Source: Nocardia takedensis NBRC 100417
GTDB lineage: Bacteria > Actinomycetota > Actinomycetes > Mycobacteriales > Mycobacteriaceae
Length of the DNA stretch: 64,000 nucleotides
Reading direction: 5' to 3'
Assembly: GCF_000308695.1 (NCBI RefSeq)
Contig: NZ_BAGG01000019.1
Coordinates: forward strand, 175,927-239,926
In this document: piece after piece, positions 37,050 to 46,514 of the stretch
Numbering within the stretch: the first letter of the stretch is position 1
Layout: every line of letters starts with the position of its first letter
The notes under the pieces: generated by a model
Databases searched by the model: none
Told to the model about the DNA's origin: nothing
What the model saw: the letters and a program-made list of their open reading frames with translations, nothing else
Translations under genes and position numbers: made by a program

Positions 37050-38234
37050 TCATCGGAAGGCGAGCAGCTTGTACTGTGCCGCGGCCTTCTGGTGCAGCTC
37101 CTGGACGTTCTGGCCGGTGACCCGGCCCACGAACCGGTCGTACGGTACGAGGCAGGTGGGAGGGTACAGCCCGGAACTGACCTTCGTGTCCTTGGTCTCG
37201 AAGCAACGGACGGTTGGCATTCCGGGAGGACTGTCGATCGCGCGGACACCCTCGGCGAGTTGCGCGGCGAACGCGGCGATCAGCCGATCCGCGGCGGCGG
37301 CGTCGCTCGCCCGATAGACCCGGGCGTCGGAGACCGCGACCAGATCGACCCCCGCGTCCAGCAGCGCGGGCTTGGTGGTCGCCGGGAACAGGTCGTAGTG
37401 CAGGGCGGCCTGGGCGGGCAGCAGCATCGAGCGGACATCGGCTTTGCCTTCGGCGGTCGCCGCGGGCAAAGTGCGGCCGAGGAGCCCGTCGACGTCCACC
37501 GGCAGCGCGGCGATCTGGTCGCGCGGGGTGGGCGAGTAGGCGCGCAGCCCTTCGATCAGATCGGTGAGCGCGGCGTGCGCGAGGGTGATCAGATCTTCGG
37601 CGAGCAGCGGTTCGCTGACCGGATCGTCCACGTGGACGTAGAGCAGCATGTCCTCGCGCGGCAGCCAGACATCCAGGTAGCGCTTGTCCGGTGTGAATTT
37701 GGCGCGGGCGGCGGGTTGATTCGGCAGGGTGACGGCCTGGCCGGGCGCTTTCAGGGCTTGGCGTTCGATCAATCGGTCCGCGGCGGTGGCCGCCGCCGCG
37801 GCATCGGTGAAACGCAGGGCGTGCATGGTGATCTGCCGCCCCATGTTGAACTGCCGCCTGCGCTCGCCGCTGGTGGTCCAACCGGCGATCATGCCGGTGG
37901 TGAATTCGTTGAACTCGTCGATGTCCAGGCCCCAGAGCGCGGGCGGCACCTTGGGTATCACCCGTCGTTCCGGACTGGTCAGACGTTGCACCGTGAACCG
38001 GCCGTCGGTGTCGAGGATCAACGGCATCACCGCCCCGATCCGGATCGCTTCGCGCAGCGGGCCGTATTTCGGGTCCAGTTGGAAGTCCATGCTGCGCGGG
38101 GTGGCCGGATAGTTCCCTGAATCCAGTGTCGACACGTCCAGCGTGACGGGCCCCGACGATTCAGGGTCGGAACAGCCCGCTGACAGCACCAAGGCGACGG
38201 CGGTGAGCACGGCCGTGAAATATCCGAATCGCAT
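37050..38234 (-). CDS. DUF7373-type lipoprotein, copy 2
   Basis: The 394-residue lipoprotein begins with the signal RFGYFTAVLTAVALVLSAGC (lipobox Leu-Ser-Ala-Gly-Cys). It shares the array's marks: LDVSTLDSGNYPATPRS, VDVDGLLGRTLPAATAE, two late Cys (TVRCFETKD, PTCLVPYD), YDRFVGRVTGQNVQELHQK and the ending AAAQYKLLAFR. ATG 38234 is chosen for the signal peptide; the longer frame to 38345 is Arg/Ser rich and not secretory. Its stop is 11 bases before the next start. Function is unknown. Confidence 0.8.
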   Translation of the reverse strand: MRFGYFTAVLTAVALVLSAGCSDPESSGPVTLDVSTLDSGNYPATPRSMDFQLDPKYGPLREAIRIGAVMPLILDTDGRFTVQRLTSPERRVIPKVPPALWGLDIDEFNEFTTGMIAGWTTSGERRRQFNMGRQITMHALRFTDAAAAATAADRLIERQALKAPGQAVTLPNQPAARAKFTPDKRYLDVWLPREDMLLYVHVDDPVSEPLLAEDLITLAHAALTDLIEGLRAYSPTPRDQIAALPVDVDGLLGRTLPAATAEGKADVRSMLLPAQAALHYDLFPATTKPALLDAGVDLVAVSDARVYRASDAAAADRLIAAFAAQLAEGVRAIDSPPGMPTVRCFETKDTKVSSGLYPPTCLVPYDRFVGRVTGQNVQELHQKAAAQYKLLAFR

Positions 38235-38241
38235 CCGTGAC

Positions 38242-39447
38242 CTATCCACTGTTGGCGAGAATCGCGTACTGCGCGGCCGCACGTTGATACAGGTTGAGGT
38301 CGATGCGCGCGGCGGCCGGTGTCCGCGAGACGACCAAACCGACATAGCGGTCGTGGACCACCGTGCAGAGCGCGTCGAAGCCGCGCAGCGCGTCGTCGTC
38401 GAAGAGTCGCAGACACCGCGCGTCCGGCAGACCGGGAGGCGGGTCGAGCACCTCGTCGTTGCGGCCCGCCGACATCAGCACCGATTGCAGCGCGAACGCG
38501 GCGGGTAGATCCCTGGTCCGGTACACCACACCGCCGCGCCGCCCGACCAGGTCGACCCCGGAAGTCCGGAAAGCCTCGGCGACCCGCACCGGATCGCGTT
38601 CGAACTGCAATTCGGCGGCGGGGCTGTAGGCGCCGAAATCGGTGTCGTCGTCGAAGGGGTCGCTGTAGTCCGGCGCGCGCGGCAGGGCCCGCCGCATGAT
38701 GCTCTCCGGATCGGCGGGGATGTCGAGCAGGTCGTCCAGCGGGATCGGAGTCAATCCCTCCATCGCCGTGCGCTGCCGGTCGAGGGTCTTGCCGAGCACG
38801 GCGGTGAGCGCGGTGGCGTCCGGTGTGGGGATGCCCGCGTTGATCAGCACGACATACGGTCCGCGATTGTGGAACGCGAGGCCGGTGACGTCGTCGCGCG
38901 AGGAGGCCCGGACCTCGGGATGGCCGGGAATCGCGAGCGTGTGCACCGCCGGGTCGGCGGTGGCGATCCGCGCGAAATCCTCGGCCGATTTCGCCGCGGC
39001 CGCGTCGGTGGGGAAGCGCAGCACCGAGACGATCAACTTCTTACGACTGCGCAGACTCTCGTTGATCCGCGCTACGTACACGCCCGCGATCATGTTGTTG
39101 TCGACGGTGGCCGGACGGAACTGCTCCGGCAGGATGCCGAGGCTGAACGGCTTGTCGGCCGCGGTGAAGAACCGCAGATCGCCCGCCACCGAGATCTCGG
39201 GATCTATGTCGGACGGATGGGCCAGGTAGCCCAGCATCCGTCGCGCCTCGATGGCGCGCAGATCGTCCTGGCTCAGGATGTCCGGTTCGTACGCCGAGGG
39301 TTGCGGCAGGTACGCGCCGGTCTTGAGGGTCGCCACGTCCACGGGCAGCACCCGTGGCCGCGCCGTGCCCTCGACGGTGGTCGACGAACACCCCGCCAGC
39401 ATCGCCGAGGCGGCCACGAGCGCGAACAATCCACGTCGGAATCCCAC
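38242..39447 (-). CDS. DUF7373-type lipoprotein, copy 3
   Basis: The 401-residue lipoprotein starts at GTG 39447 behind GGGGGGAA with the signal GFRRGLFALVAASAMLAGC. Array marks are VDVATLKTGAYLPQPSAYEP, an internal PADPESIMRRALPRAPD, late Cys (DARCLRLFD, DALCTVVHD), HDRYVGLVVSRTPAAARID and the ending AAAQYAILANSG. It is separated from copy 2 by seven bases, so these two are clearly one transcript. Function is unknown. Confidence 0.8.
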   Translation of the reverse strand: MGFRRGLFALVAASAMLAGCSSTTVEGTARPRVLPVDVATLKTGAYLPQPSAYEPDILSQDDLRAIEARRMLGYLAHPSDIDPEISVAGDLRFFTAADKPFSLGILPEQFRPATVDNNMIAGVYVARINESLRSRKKLIVSVLRFPTDAAAAKSAEDFARIATADPAVHTLAIPGHPEVRASSRDDVTGLAFHNRGPYVVLINAGIPTPDATALTAVLGKTLDRQRTAMEGLTPIPLDDLLDIPADPESIMRRALPRAPDYSDPFDDDTDFGAYSPAAELQFERDPVRVAEAFRTSGVDLVGRRGGVVYRTRDLPAAFALQSVLMSAGRNDEVLDPPPGLPDARCLRLFDDDALRGFDALCTVVHDRYVGLVVSRTPAAARIDLNLYQRAAAQYAILANSG

Positions 39448-39583
39448 ATTCCCCCCGTTCGGAAACTCGGTACCAGGGTGCGCTGCCGACGGAAGCACCG
39501 TGCCGGGAATTCGCCGGCACGCCTCACGTTCCCCCGTCCTGGCGCACCCCCGCCCGGCATGCTACTCGACGCGGGCGATTCCG

Positions 39584-40789
39584 CTACAGGCTGTTGGCGA
39601 GCAGCGCGTACTGCGCCGCCACCTTCTGCCGCACGTCGGGCTCCTTGTCACTGGTCACGACGCCGACGTAGCGTTTGTAGGCCACATAGCAGCGGTACTT
39701 GTAATCCCGCTCCGGATCGCCCTTGCCGTTGAGTTGCAGGCATTGCGCGCCCGGGACGTCCTTGGGCGCGCTGATCGGATCGAACTGGTCGCCGACGGTG
39801 TCGATCAGACCCTGGAGCAGCACCGGGGCGGCCTCGGCGTCGCGGACCCTGGTCACCGAACTGGCGTCCACGATCGCGACCTTGTCCACGCCGGTGTCGG
39901 CGAGCAGCCTGCGGGTGACCGATTCGTCGTCGGCGGAGTGGATTCCGTGGTTGGGGCCGTAGACCGCGAACGACCCCGGGTCGGGGGTGTGACCTTTGCG
40001 GTCGGCCACCGCGACGCGGGCCAGCAGGCCGTCCGCGTCGACCTTCAGCGAATCCAGTTGGTTCACGGGGGTGGCGCGGAACTTGTCCAGCACCGGGATC
40101 TGCGCGGCCAAGGCCCGGTCGACCCAGTTCGACAGGTCGGTGCTGTCGGCCCGGGGACGTTGGATGAACAGCGAGATGACGAATTCGCCGTGGGCGTGGA
40201 ACGCGCCGACGTTCGCGACGCCCGGCCGCCAGTGGATGTAGGCGTCGGGGTACTTGGTCGAGGGCAGTTTGCGGTTGTCGGGGGAGACGCCGAGGTCGGC
40301 GTCCTCGAGTTCGCGCGCGGCCAACTTCGCCGAGGCTTCGTCGGGGAAGCGCAGCAACACGTTGGTGACCGCGGTGGTGTCGGTCGCGGGCCTGGTCTGC
40401 CCCGTCGGATCGGCCTTGTCCGCGCCGCTGGCCGCGAAGCCGACGACGAACTTGCGGTTGTCCAGGACCGGTTTGGAGACGTTGGCGACGAAGTCGAGCG
40501 CCTCGGTGCTGTCCGGGATGACGGTGCTGCCGCGTCCGTGTTTGAGCGAGGAATCGATCTCCACGGTCGGGGCGACGGCGTCGGCCATCCGCATGCCCTC
40601 GAGCAGGGAGCCCTTGCCGGAGGAGTTCTGGTCGTAGGTGTGCGCGTCGACCGGATACGTGCCGACCTCCAGGCCGCGCACATCCATCTCGCCGGGAACC
40701 GCCGTCCCGGAGACACCCGCGCAGCCCGTGGTCAGCGTGGCGACCAGCGCGCAGGCGGCGAGCAGCGCGACGCGCGAAATCCGAACCAT
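39584..40789 (-). CDS. DUF7373-type lipoprotein, copy 4 (first of the operon)
   Basis: The 401-residue lipoprotein carries the signal VRISRVALLAACALVATLTTGC. Array marks are DVRGLEVGTYPVDAHTYDQ, VDADGLLARVAVADRKG, late Cys (GAQCLQLNG, KYRCYVAYK), YKRYVGVVTSDKEPDVRQK and AAQYALLANSL. It is transcribed divergently from the FHA gene at 40970 across 180 bases, which should hold the promoter of the four-lipoprotein plus kinase operon. The four copies have diverged strongly but are collinear, so they arose by old tandem duplication. Function is unknown. Confidence 0.8.
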   Translation of the reverse strand: MVRISRVALLAACALVATLTTGCAGVSGTAVPGEMDVRGLEVGTYPVDAHTYDQNSSGKGSLLEGMRMADAVAPTVEIDSSLKHGRGSTVIPDSTEALDFVANVSKPVLDNRKFVVGFAASGADKADPTGQTRPATDTTAVTNVLLRFPDEASAKLAARELEDADLGVSPDNRKLPSTKYPDAYIHWRPGVANVGAFHAHGEFVISLFIQRPRADSTDLSNWVDRALAAQIPVLDKFRATPVNQLDSLKVDADGLLARVAVADRKGHTPDPGSFAVYGPNHGIHSADDESVTRRLLADTGVDKVAIVDASSVTRVRDAEAAPVLLQGLIDTVGDQFDPISAPKDVPGAQCLQLNGKGDPERDYKYRCYVAYKRYVGVVTSDKEPDVRQKVAAQYALLANSL

Positions 40790-40969
40790 GACAGGCCCCT
40801 CGTTCCTCCCGTATGTGCCTCCGAAGTTACCGGAAGGGCGCGGTGGAGAGCGACAGTTGGGCCGGCTCCGGTGTACCCGCGGGAGCGGTCGTCGCCCGCG
40901 CCGCCCGACCACTACCCTGTTCGGTATGGCGACGACTCTGGATCCGGCCCGCGGCGCAGGCGGATACCG

Positions 40970-42271
40970 TTGAAGGATCGGCAGGTCGAGGTCGTCGCGG
41001 GTGGCCATGTCGTGGCCAGGGTCGCGGGCGCGGTGGTGCTCGTCGCCCATCGCGGGCCCGGTCTGCCCACCCCGGAATCTCCGGCGGCGGTCGCCGCGGA
41101 GTCGCTGGCCGAATTGGTGAGCGAGGCCGCCGATCTGCAACCCGCCGGTCCGGGTGCGATGGTCGCCCGCCAGGCCACCCGCTGGCTGATGCGTTCGGCC
41201 GAACAGATCAGCCCCGGCGTCCCCATCGATTTCGGCATCCTGTCCGCCGCCGAGCACGGTGGTCTGGCGATCTTCCTGCACGGCGCGGTCACCGCGCTGC
41301 TCGACGACGACGGCCGCACCGACCGGTTCCGCGGCGGCGACGCGGCGTTCACCGTCGACCGGGTGGCGCCGGTGCCCGCGCGGGCCGCCGCGCTCTACGT
41401 CGACGAATCCGACGGCCGGATACCGGAACTGCCCGCCGCGCGCGGTGTGGGGTGGCTGGTGGAGGGGATCGCCCAGGCGTCGGGGGCCGTCCTGTGGTCC
41501 GACGGCAGTCGGGCCGCGCGCGTAGCCACGGGTACGGCCGCCGATCAGGGTCCGCTGCCCACCGCGCGCATCGATCCCGAACCAGGCCCGCGTCAGCGCG
41601 CCGACTCGGCGCCTCGCGACCCGCATCCGGCGGCCACCGCGAACCAGATCCCGACCTCGATGCTGGATTCGGTGGCCGAGCGGGAGGATCCGCACGCGGC
41701 CGTCACCCAACTCGGCGGCACCAATCCGGCCCCGCGTCCCGACCCCGACCTGCAACGACGGCTGGAAGCCACGGCCAAGGCCACCGCGCTCACCGTCAAG
41801 GTGCTCGGATTCAAGTGCGCGCGCGCCCATCCCAGCGATCCGCGCTCGGCGTTCTGCACGGTGTGCGGCATGCCCGTCGACCAGACCCAGGCGCTCATCG
41901 AAGTGGTGCGTCCGCCGCTGGGCATGCTCGTCCTGGACGACGGCATGACCTACATGCTCGCCGCCGACGCCGTCCTCGGCCGGGACCCGGAGCATTCCGA
42001 GGCCGCCCAGCGCGGGCTGATCCCGCTCAAGGTGGACGACTCCTCCGGGGGGATGTCGCGCGCGCACGCCGAGATCCACCTGGTCAACTGGGATGTCACC
42101 GTGGTCGACCGCGGTTCCACCAACGGCACCCGTACCCGCCTGCCCGGCTATCGCGACTGGATCCGGCTCACCCCGAACCAGCCGATGATCCTGGTGCAGG
42201 GCACCGAGGTGATGATCGGCAACCGCGTGCTGCGCTACGAGCCCGCCGCACCGCCGCCCTTCGGAGCCTGA
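40970..42271 (+). CDS. FHA-domain protein with zinc-ribbon motif
   Basis: The 433-residue cytoplasmic protein has an N-terminal domain I do not recognise (GGHVVARVAGAVVLVAHRG, IDFGILSAAEHGGLAIFLHG; possibly a degenerate PP2C-like fold). A C-x3-H-x8-C-x2-C zinc site lies near residues 283-305 (KCARAHP, FCTVCGMP). The C-terminal FHA domain (323-432) keeps phosphothreonine-binding residues (MSRAHAEI, DRGSTNGTRT). TTG 40970 is the likely start. A 15-codon frame (ATG 40926) ends in a TGA overlapping this TTG and may couple translation. It probably reads phosphorylation by the neighbouring kinase. Confidence 0.82.
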   Translation: MKDRQVEVVAGGHVVARVAGAVVLVAHRGPGLPTPESPAAVAAESLAELVSEAADLQPAGPGAMVARQATRWLMRSAEQISPGVPIDFGILSAAEHGGLAIFLHGAVTALLDDDGRTDRFRGGDAAFTVDRVAPVPARAAALYVDESDGRIPELPAARGVGWLVEGIAQASGAVLWSDGSRAARVATGTAADQGPLPTARIDPEPGPRQRADSAPRDPHPAATANQIPTSMLDSVAEREDPHAAVTQLGGTNPAPRPDPDLQRRLEATAKATALTVKVLGFKCARAHPSDPRSAFCTVCGMPVDQTQALIEVVRPPLGMLVLDDGMTYMLAADAVLGRDPEHSEAAQRGLIPLKVDDSSGGMSRAHAEIHLVNWDVTVVDRGSTNGTRTRLPGYRDWIRLTPNQPMILVQGTEVMIGNRVLRYEPAAPPPFGA

Positions 42272-42288
42272 ACCGCCGAGTCCGAGCC

Positions 42289-43734
42289 CTAGGAGTACCG
42301 CGACAGGCAGATGCTCTCGCCCATCAGCACGCCCGCGCGGAACGCGTCGACCCGGGAGAACCCCGAGGGCACCGTCTTGCCCTGGACGTCGCTGGCGGCC
42401 AGACCGTCGGTGAGCAACCCCGAGACCGCCTCGTCCAGATCGCCCGCCGACAGCGAGATGTCACCCTGGTTCTTCGAGCGGTTCGGGTCCGAGAGCTTGC
42501 CGGTGACGTAACCGGCCAGGCAGGCCGCGCGCAATCCCGTCTTCGCGCCCACCAACTGCTGACCGTGGTCCTGCTGCACGGCCAGGGTGTAGCGGGAGAT
42601 GAAGACCACGTAGCCGTTGTAGTCGCCGGTCACCTTGACCGGCAGCGGATTGTCGTCGTCGGTGTCGGCCAGGCCGCGCTGGGCCAGATCGCCGACGTCG
42701 GTGGCGATGGTGTTGGTCGTCGGACAGTAGGACACCGGCGGGGTGGCCGCGCCGTCGCGGCAGGTGATCTGCGCGCCCGCGTAACTGAACGACGGCGAGT
42801 TCGGCACCGGCAGGATCGCGTCGAGGGCCTTGCTGAGCTCGATCAGACTGTCCTTGGTGATCGGGTACTCCCCGCGCTGCCGGTCGCCGTCGAAGGAGGA
42901 CGGCAGATTGCCGCGACGCTGGTTGATCTCGTCGATGTCGATCTTCTTGCACGCCTCGGGGCCGTCGGTGAAACCGATCTGCACTGCGGTGACCCGTTCG
43001 AAGGCCGACCCGTGCACGCTCTCCGGATCGTCGGGATCGGAGTCGCGGATGGCGACGGTGGCCGCGAGCACCGAGTTGAGCCCGTCGGAGGTGTTGATCG
43101 TGAAATGCGTCGACTTGCCCTCGGCGACGTGGCGGATGAACGACCCGGCGAAACAGTCGGCCTGCTGCTCCTTGACGATCACCGGGTCCTTGGACCCCAC
43201 GATCTTGGCCATGTTCTGGATGGCGTGGCCGTACTCGTGGGCCAACACCATGACCACCGCCATCTTGCCGAAGGTCTCCTCCATCGTGGGCAGCAGCACC
43301 TCGCGGTCCCAGCCGATCGAGTTGTCCAGGCGACAGTAGGCGGCGTTGACCAAGTGGTAGGTGGATTCCTTGCAGAACTCCGGCGCCGAGCCACGGGCGG
43401 CCTTGGCGTTCCACGACAGCAACCGGTCGACGGGGGCGAACTCGCCCTCGAAATGCGCGGGGTAGACCCCGCGCCAATAGGTCTGGATGTCGTCGATGGC
43501 GTTGAGCGCCATGGCGTCGACCGCGCCCCCGTCGCCGTTGGTGGCCGTCAGCGTGGAGTCGGGGACGTTCTCGCGCGGGCCGCTGGGACCGCTGGTGGTG
43601 GGCAGACCCGCGACCTTGAACGGATCGTCGTAGACCGAGACGGCCCGGCCGTCGACCAGGCGGGTACAGCCCGCGAGCAGCGCGGCAGCGCACAGGAGCA
43701 CGGTGATCACCGCGGTTGCTCGACGTGTCGGCAA
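42289..43734 (-). CDS. Neutral zinc metallopeptidase-like lipoprotein
   Basis: The 481-residue protein has a lipoprotein signal ending LLCAAALLAGC (Cys23). Its zinc protease site is HEYGH (His166, Glu167, His170) with the downstream EQQADCFAG (Glu189) as third ligand. This is the pattern of the putative neutral zinc metallopeptidase family. The active site would face the cell envelope. TTG 43734 behind GGGGGAG is chosen; ATG 43761 is an alternative nine codons upstream with no ribosome site. Further Cys residues (about seven) suggest disulfides. It converges with the FHA gene and is divergent from the FHA-ABC exporter gene. Substrate unknown. Confidence 0.85.
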   Translation of the reverse strand: MPTRRATAVITVLLCAAALLAGCTRLVDGRAVSVYDDPFKVAGLPTTSGPSGPRENVPDSTLTATNGDGGAVDAMALNAIDDIQTYWRGVYPAHFEGEFAPVDRLLSWNAKAARGSAPEFCKESTYHLVNAAYCRLDNSIGWDREVLLPTMEETFGKMAVVMVLAHEYGHAIQNMAKIVGSKDPVIVKEQQADCFAGSFIRHVAEGKSTHFTINTSDGLNSVLAATVAIRDSDPDDPESVHGSAFERVTAVQIGFTDGPEACKKIDIDEINQRRGNLPSSFDGDRQRGEYPITKDSLIELSKALDAILPVPNSPSFSYAGAQITCRDGAATPPVSYCPTTNTIATDVGDLAQRGLADTDDDNPLPVKVTGDYNGYVVFISRYTLAVQQDHGQQLVGAKTGLRAACLAGYVTGKLSDPNRSKNQGDISLSAGDLDEAVSGLLTDGLAASDVQGKTVPSGFSRVDAFRAGVLMGESICLSRYS

Positions 43735-43841
43735 GGCTCCCCCTTGGTCGGCCGGGTACATTCGCGTCGGTCGCCTGATCCGGGGCAGAAGGCGCGTCGG
43801 GGGCACCGCCTGTGTCCGGGTGATGGCATAGTATCCGCTGC

Positions 43842-46412
43842 ATGTCTTCACCGGGGGCGCAGACCATCACCGTGCGCCATGATGGAACCGAACGTGTATT
43901 CGATTCGAATCAGAAGATCACGATGGGTCGCGCGCCCGAGGTCACGCTGTTCGTGGACAGTCCGCTGGTTTCCCGCGTGCACGCGACGCTGGCCTGGCAG
44001 GGCAACGGGTGGGTCCTGACCGACAACGGCAGCACCAACGGGGTTTTCGTCGACGCGCGCAGGCTCAGTCAGCCGGTGGCGATCGACCGCCCGATCCAGG
44101 TCCGGCTCGGTGACGCGATCAGCGGTCCGCTGCTGCATCTGCTCCCCGCCGCCCCCGCACGGCCCGCACCATCGCATCAGCCCCCGCAACCGCAGCAGCG
44201 GCAGTCCTCACAGGCCCTGCCGCGGCAGAACTATCAGCACCCGAACCGTCCGGCGCCCGGTCAGCAACCGCCGCGCCCGCAACCCCCGAATCCGCCGCCC
44301 CCGCAGCAGTCGGGGCCGCAGGACCGGATTCCACCCCAGCAGTCCGCACCGCAGCCGCAGGTCCCGCCGCAGCCCGCCAACGTCAACATGACGACCAGGG
44401 CCGACACCTCCTCGATCCCGCCGTTGCGCGCGCGCCCGTCGACCTCGCCGATCGCCCGCGCCGACCGCCTCCCGCCCGGCGGTCTCGGGATCGGCCGCAC
44501 CAGCGACAACCAGATCGTCGTCAACGATCCGCTGGCCTCGCGCAAGCACGCCCGACTGGTCGCCGCCGCCGAGGGCCTGACCATCGAGGATCTGGGCTCG
44601 GCCAACGGCACCTTCGTCAACGGCACCCGGCAGCAGCGCACGGTGCTGCGCGAACGCGACATCGTCACGATCGGCAACGTCGACTTCGTCGTCCAGCAGG
44701 GCGCGCTGGTGCACCGGCAGAAGCCGGTCGCCGAACAGGGCCTCAACGTGCACGGCGTCGGGTTCACCGTCGAGGGCAACAAGCAACTGCTCGTCGATGT
44801 GAACATGCAGGCGGGCCGCGGCACGCTGACCGCCCTCATCGGCCCCTCCGGAGCGGGCAAGTCCACGCTGTCCAAACTCATCGCGGGCAGCACCCAGCCT
44901 TCCGGTGGCGTGGTCACCTTCGAGGGCCGCAACCTGCACGCCGAATACGAGGCGCTGCGCTCCCGCATCGGCATGGTCCCGCAGGACGACGTGCTGCACC
45001 GGCAGTTGACGGTGCGTCAGGCGCTCGGCTACGCGGCCGAGCTGCGCCTGCCCCCCGACAACAGCAAGGCCGACCGCCAGAAGGTGATCGACGGGGTCCT
45101 GCAAGAACTCTCGCTCACCGAGCACGCCGACACCCGCGTGGACCGACTCTCCGGCGGTCAGCGCAAACGCGCGTCGGTGGCGCTGGAACTGCTGACCGGT
45201 CCGTCGCTGCTGATCCTGGACGAACCCACCTCGGGTCTGGACCCCGCGCTGGACCGTCAGGTCATGGTGATGCTGCGTGAGCTCGCCGACGCGGGCCGCG
45301 TCGTCATCGTGGTCACGCATTCGGTGGCCTGCCTGGACATGTGCGATCAGGTGCTGCTGCTGGCGCCCGGCGGCAAGACGGCGTTCTGCGGTCACCCGGC
45401 CGGGGTCGGCGGCGCGCTGGGCACCAGCGACTGGGCCGAGATCTTCGCCAACGTCGCCGCCAACCCGGACCAGGCGTTCGCCGCCTACCGGTCGCGGCAG
45501 GCGTTCATCCCGCCGCCTCCGCCGCCCGCGCCGCGCACCGGCCCGTCCGGAAGTCCGCCGCACGCCAGCGGATTCAAACAGTTCTCCACGCTGGTCCGCA
45601 GACAGATCAGACTGATCTTCGCCGACCGCGGCTACCTGGCCTTCCTGCTGGTGCTGCCGTTCATCCTCGGCGCGCTGTCGCTGGTGGTGCCGGGCAAGAA
45701 CGGTTTCACCGCGGGCGGTCTCCGACAGGACCCGGTCAGCGGCAACATCGTGCCCTCCGGCGGCGCGGAGGCCCAACAGTTGCTGGTCGTGCTGATCCTC
45801 GGCGCGTGCTTCATGGGCGCGACGCTGACCGTGCGCGACCTGGTCGGCGAACGCACGATCTTCTACCGGGAACGCGCGGTCGGCCTGCTGCCCTCGGCGT
45901 ACCTGCTCGCCAAGATCTGGGTGTTCAGCATCACGGCCTTCCTCCAGGCCGCGGTGCTGGTCGCGATCACCCTGGTCGGCAAGAAGCCGCCGGGCGCGGG
46001 TTCGCTGATCCCCTCCGGCAGCGTCGAACTCTATGTGGACATAGCCCTCACGGCGGTGTGCTGCGTGGTGTTCGGCCTGCTCATGTCGAGCCTGGCCAAA
46101 TCCAACGAGCAGGTCATGCCGATGCTCGTGGTGATGATCATGGTCCAACTGGTGATGGCGGGCGGCCTCATCCCTGTCACCGACCGGCCCGGCCTCGAAC
46201 AGGTGTCGTGGCTGTTCCCCTCGCGGTGGGGTTACGCCGCGGGCGCGTCCACGGTGAACATCAAGGAAATCTTCCTCAACGCCCAACCGGACCCGCTGTG
46301 GGATCACGAGCCGGAGGTGTGGGTGATGGATGTCGTGCTGTTGCTGGTGATCACCGCGATCCTGGCCTACTTCACCTGGCGACGGCTGCGCCTGAAGAAA
46401 TCGGCGGCGTGA
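43842..46412 (+). CDS. Two-FHA ABC exporter, Rv1747-like
   Basis: The 856-residue fusion holds FHA1 (about 20-100; SRVHATL, DNGSTNG) and a Pro/Gln-rich linker (103-180). FHA2 follows (about 213-285; SRKHARL, LGSANGTFVNG), then an ABC ATPase (Walker A GPSGAGKST at 334-342, signature RLSGGQRKRAS, Walker B LLILDEP) and an ABC-2 membrane domain of six spans ending LRLKKSAA. This is the layout of M. tuberculosis Rv1747, whose FHA domains bind sites phosphorylated by PknF and which is implicated in export of cell-wall glycolipid. The kinase at 34185 is the obvious candidate partner here. The 90 bases before it hold a divergent promoter with the metallopeptidase. Confidence 0.93.
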   Translation: MSSPGAQTITVRHDGTERVFDSNQKITMGRAPEVTLFVDSPLVSRVHATLAWQGNGWVLTDNGSTNGVFVDARRLSQPVAIDRPIQVRLGDAISGPLLHLLPAAPARPAPSHQPPQPQQRQSSQALPRQNYQHPNRPAPGQQPPRPQPPNPPPPQQSGPQDRIPPQQSAPQPQVPPQPANVNMTTRADTSSIPPLRARPSTSPIARADRLPPGGLGIGRTSDNQIVVNDPLASRKHARLVAAAEGLTIEDLGSANGTFVNGTRQQRTVLRERDIVTIGNVDFVVQQGALVHRQKPVAEQGLNVHGVGFTVEGNKQLLVDVNMQAGRGTLTALIGPSGAGKSTLSKLIAGSTQPSGGVVTFEGRNLHAEYEALRSRIGMVPQDDVLHRQLTVRQALGYAAELRLPPDNSKADRQKVIDGVLQELSLTEHADTRVDRLSGGQRKRASVALELLTGPSLLILDEPTSGLDPALDRQVMVMLRELADAGRVVIVVTHSVACLDMCDQVLLLAPGGKTAFCGHPAGVGGALGTSDWAEIFANVAANPDQAFAAYRSRQAFIPPPPPPAPRTGPSGSPPHASGFKQFSTLVRRQIRLIFADRGYLAFLLVLPFILGALSLVVPGKNGFTAGGLRQDPVSGNIVPSGGAEAQQLLVVLILGACFMGATLTVRDLVGERTIFYRERAVGLLPSAYLLAKIWVFSITAFLQAAVLVAITLVGKKPPGAGSLIPSGSVELYVDIALTAVCCVVFGLLMSSLAKSNEQVMPMLVVMIMVQLVMAGGLIPVTDRPGLEQVSWLFPSRWGYAAGASTVNIKEIFLNAQPDPLWDHEPEVWVMDVVLLLVITAILAYFTWRRLRLKKSAA

Positions 46413-46514
46413 GGCGCGGCGGCGCGGACCGTGCGTCCATCCCGGTGAACGCCGGGGTGAACCGATGCCGGGTATCGCGAGCATCGCGCTCGGGTACCAG
46501 GCACACTTAGGCGT

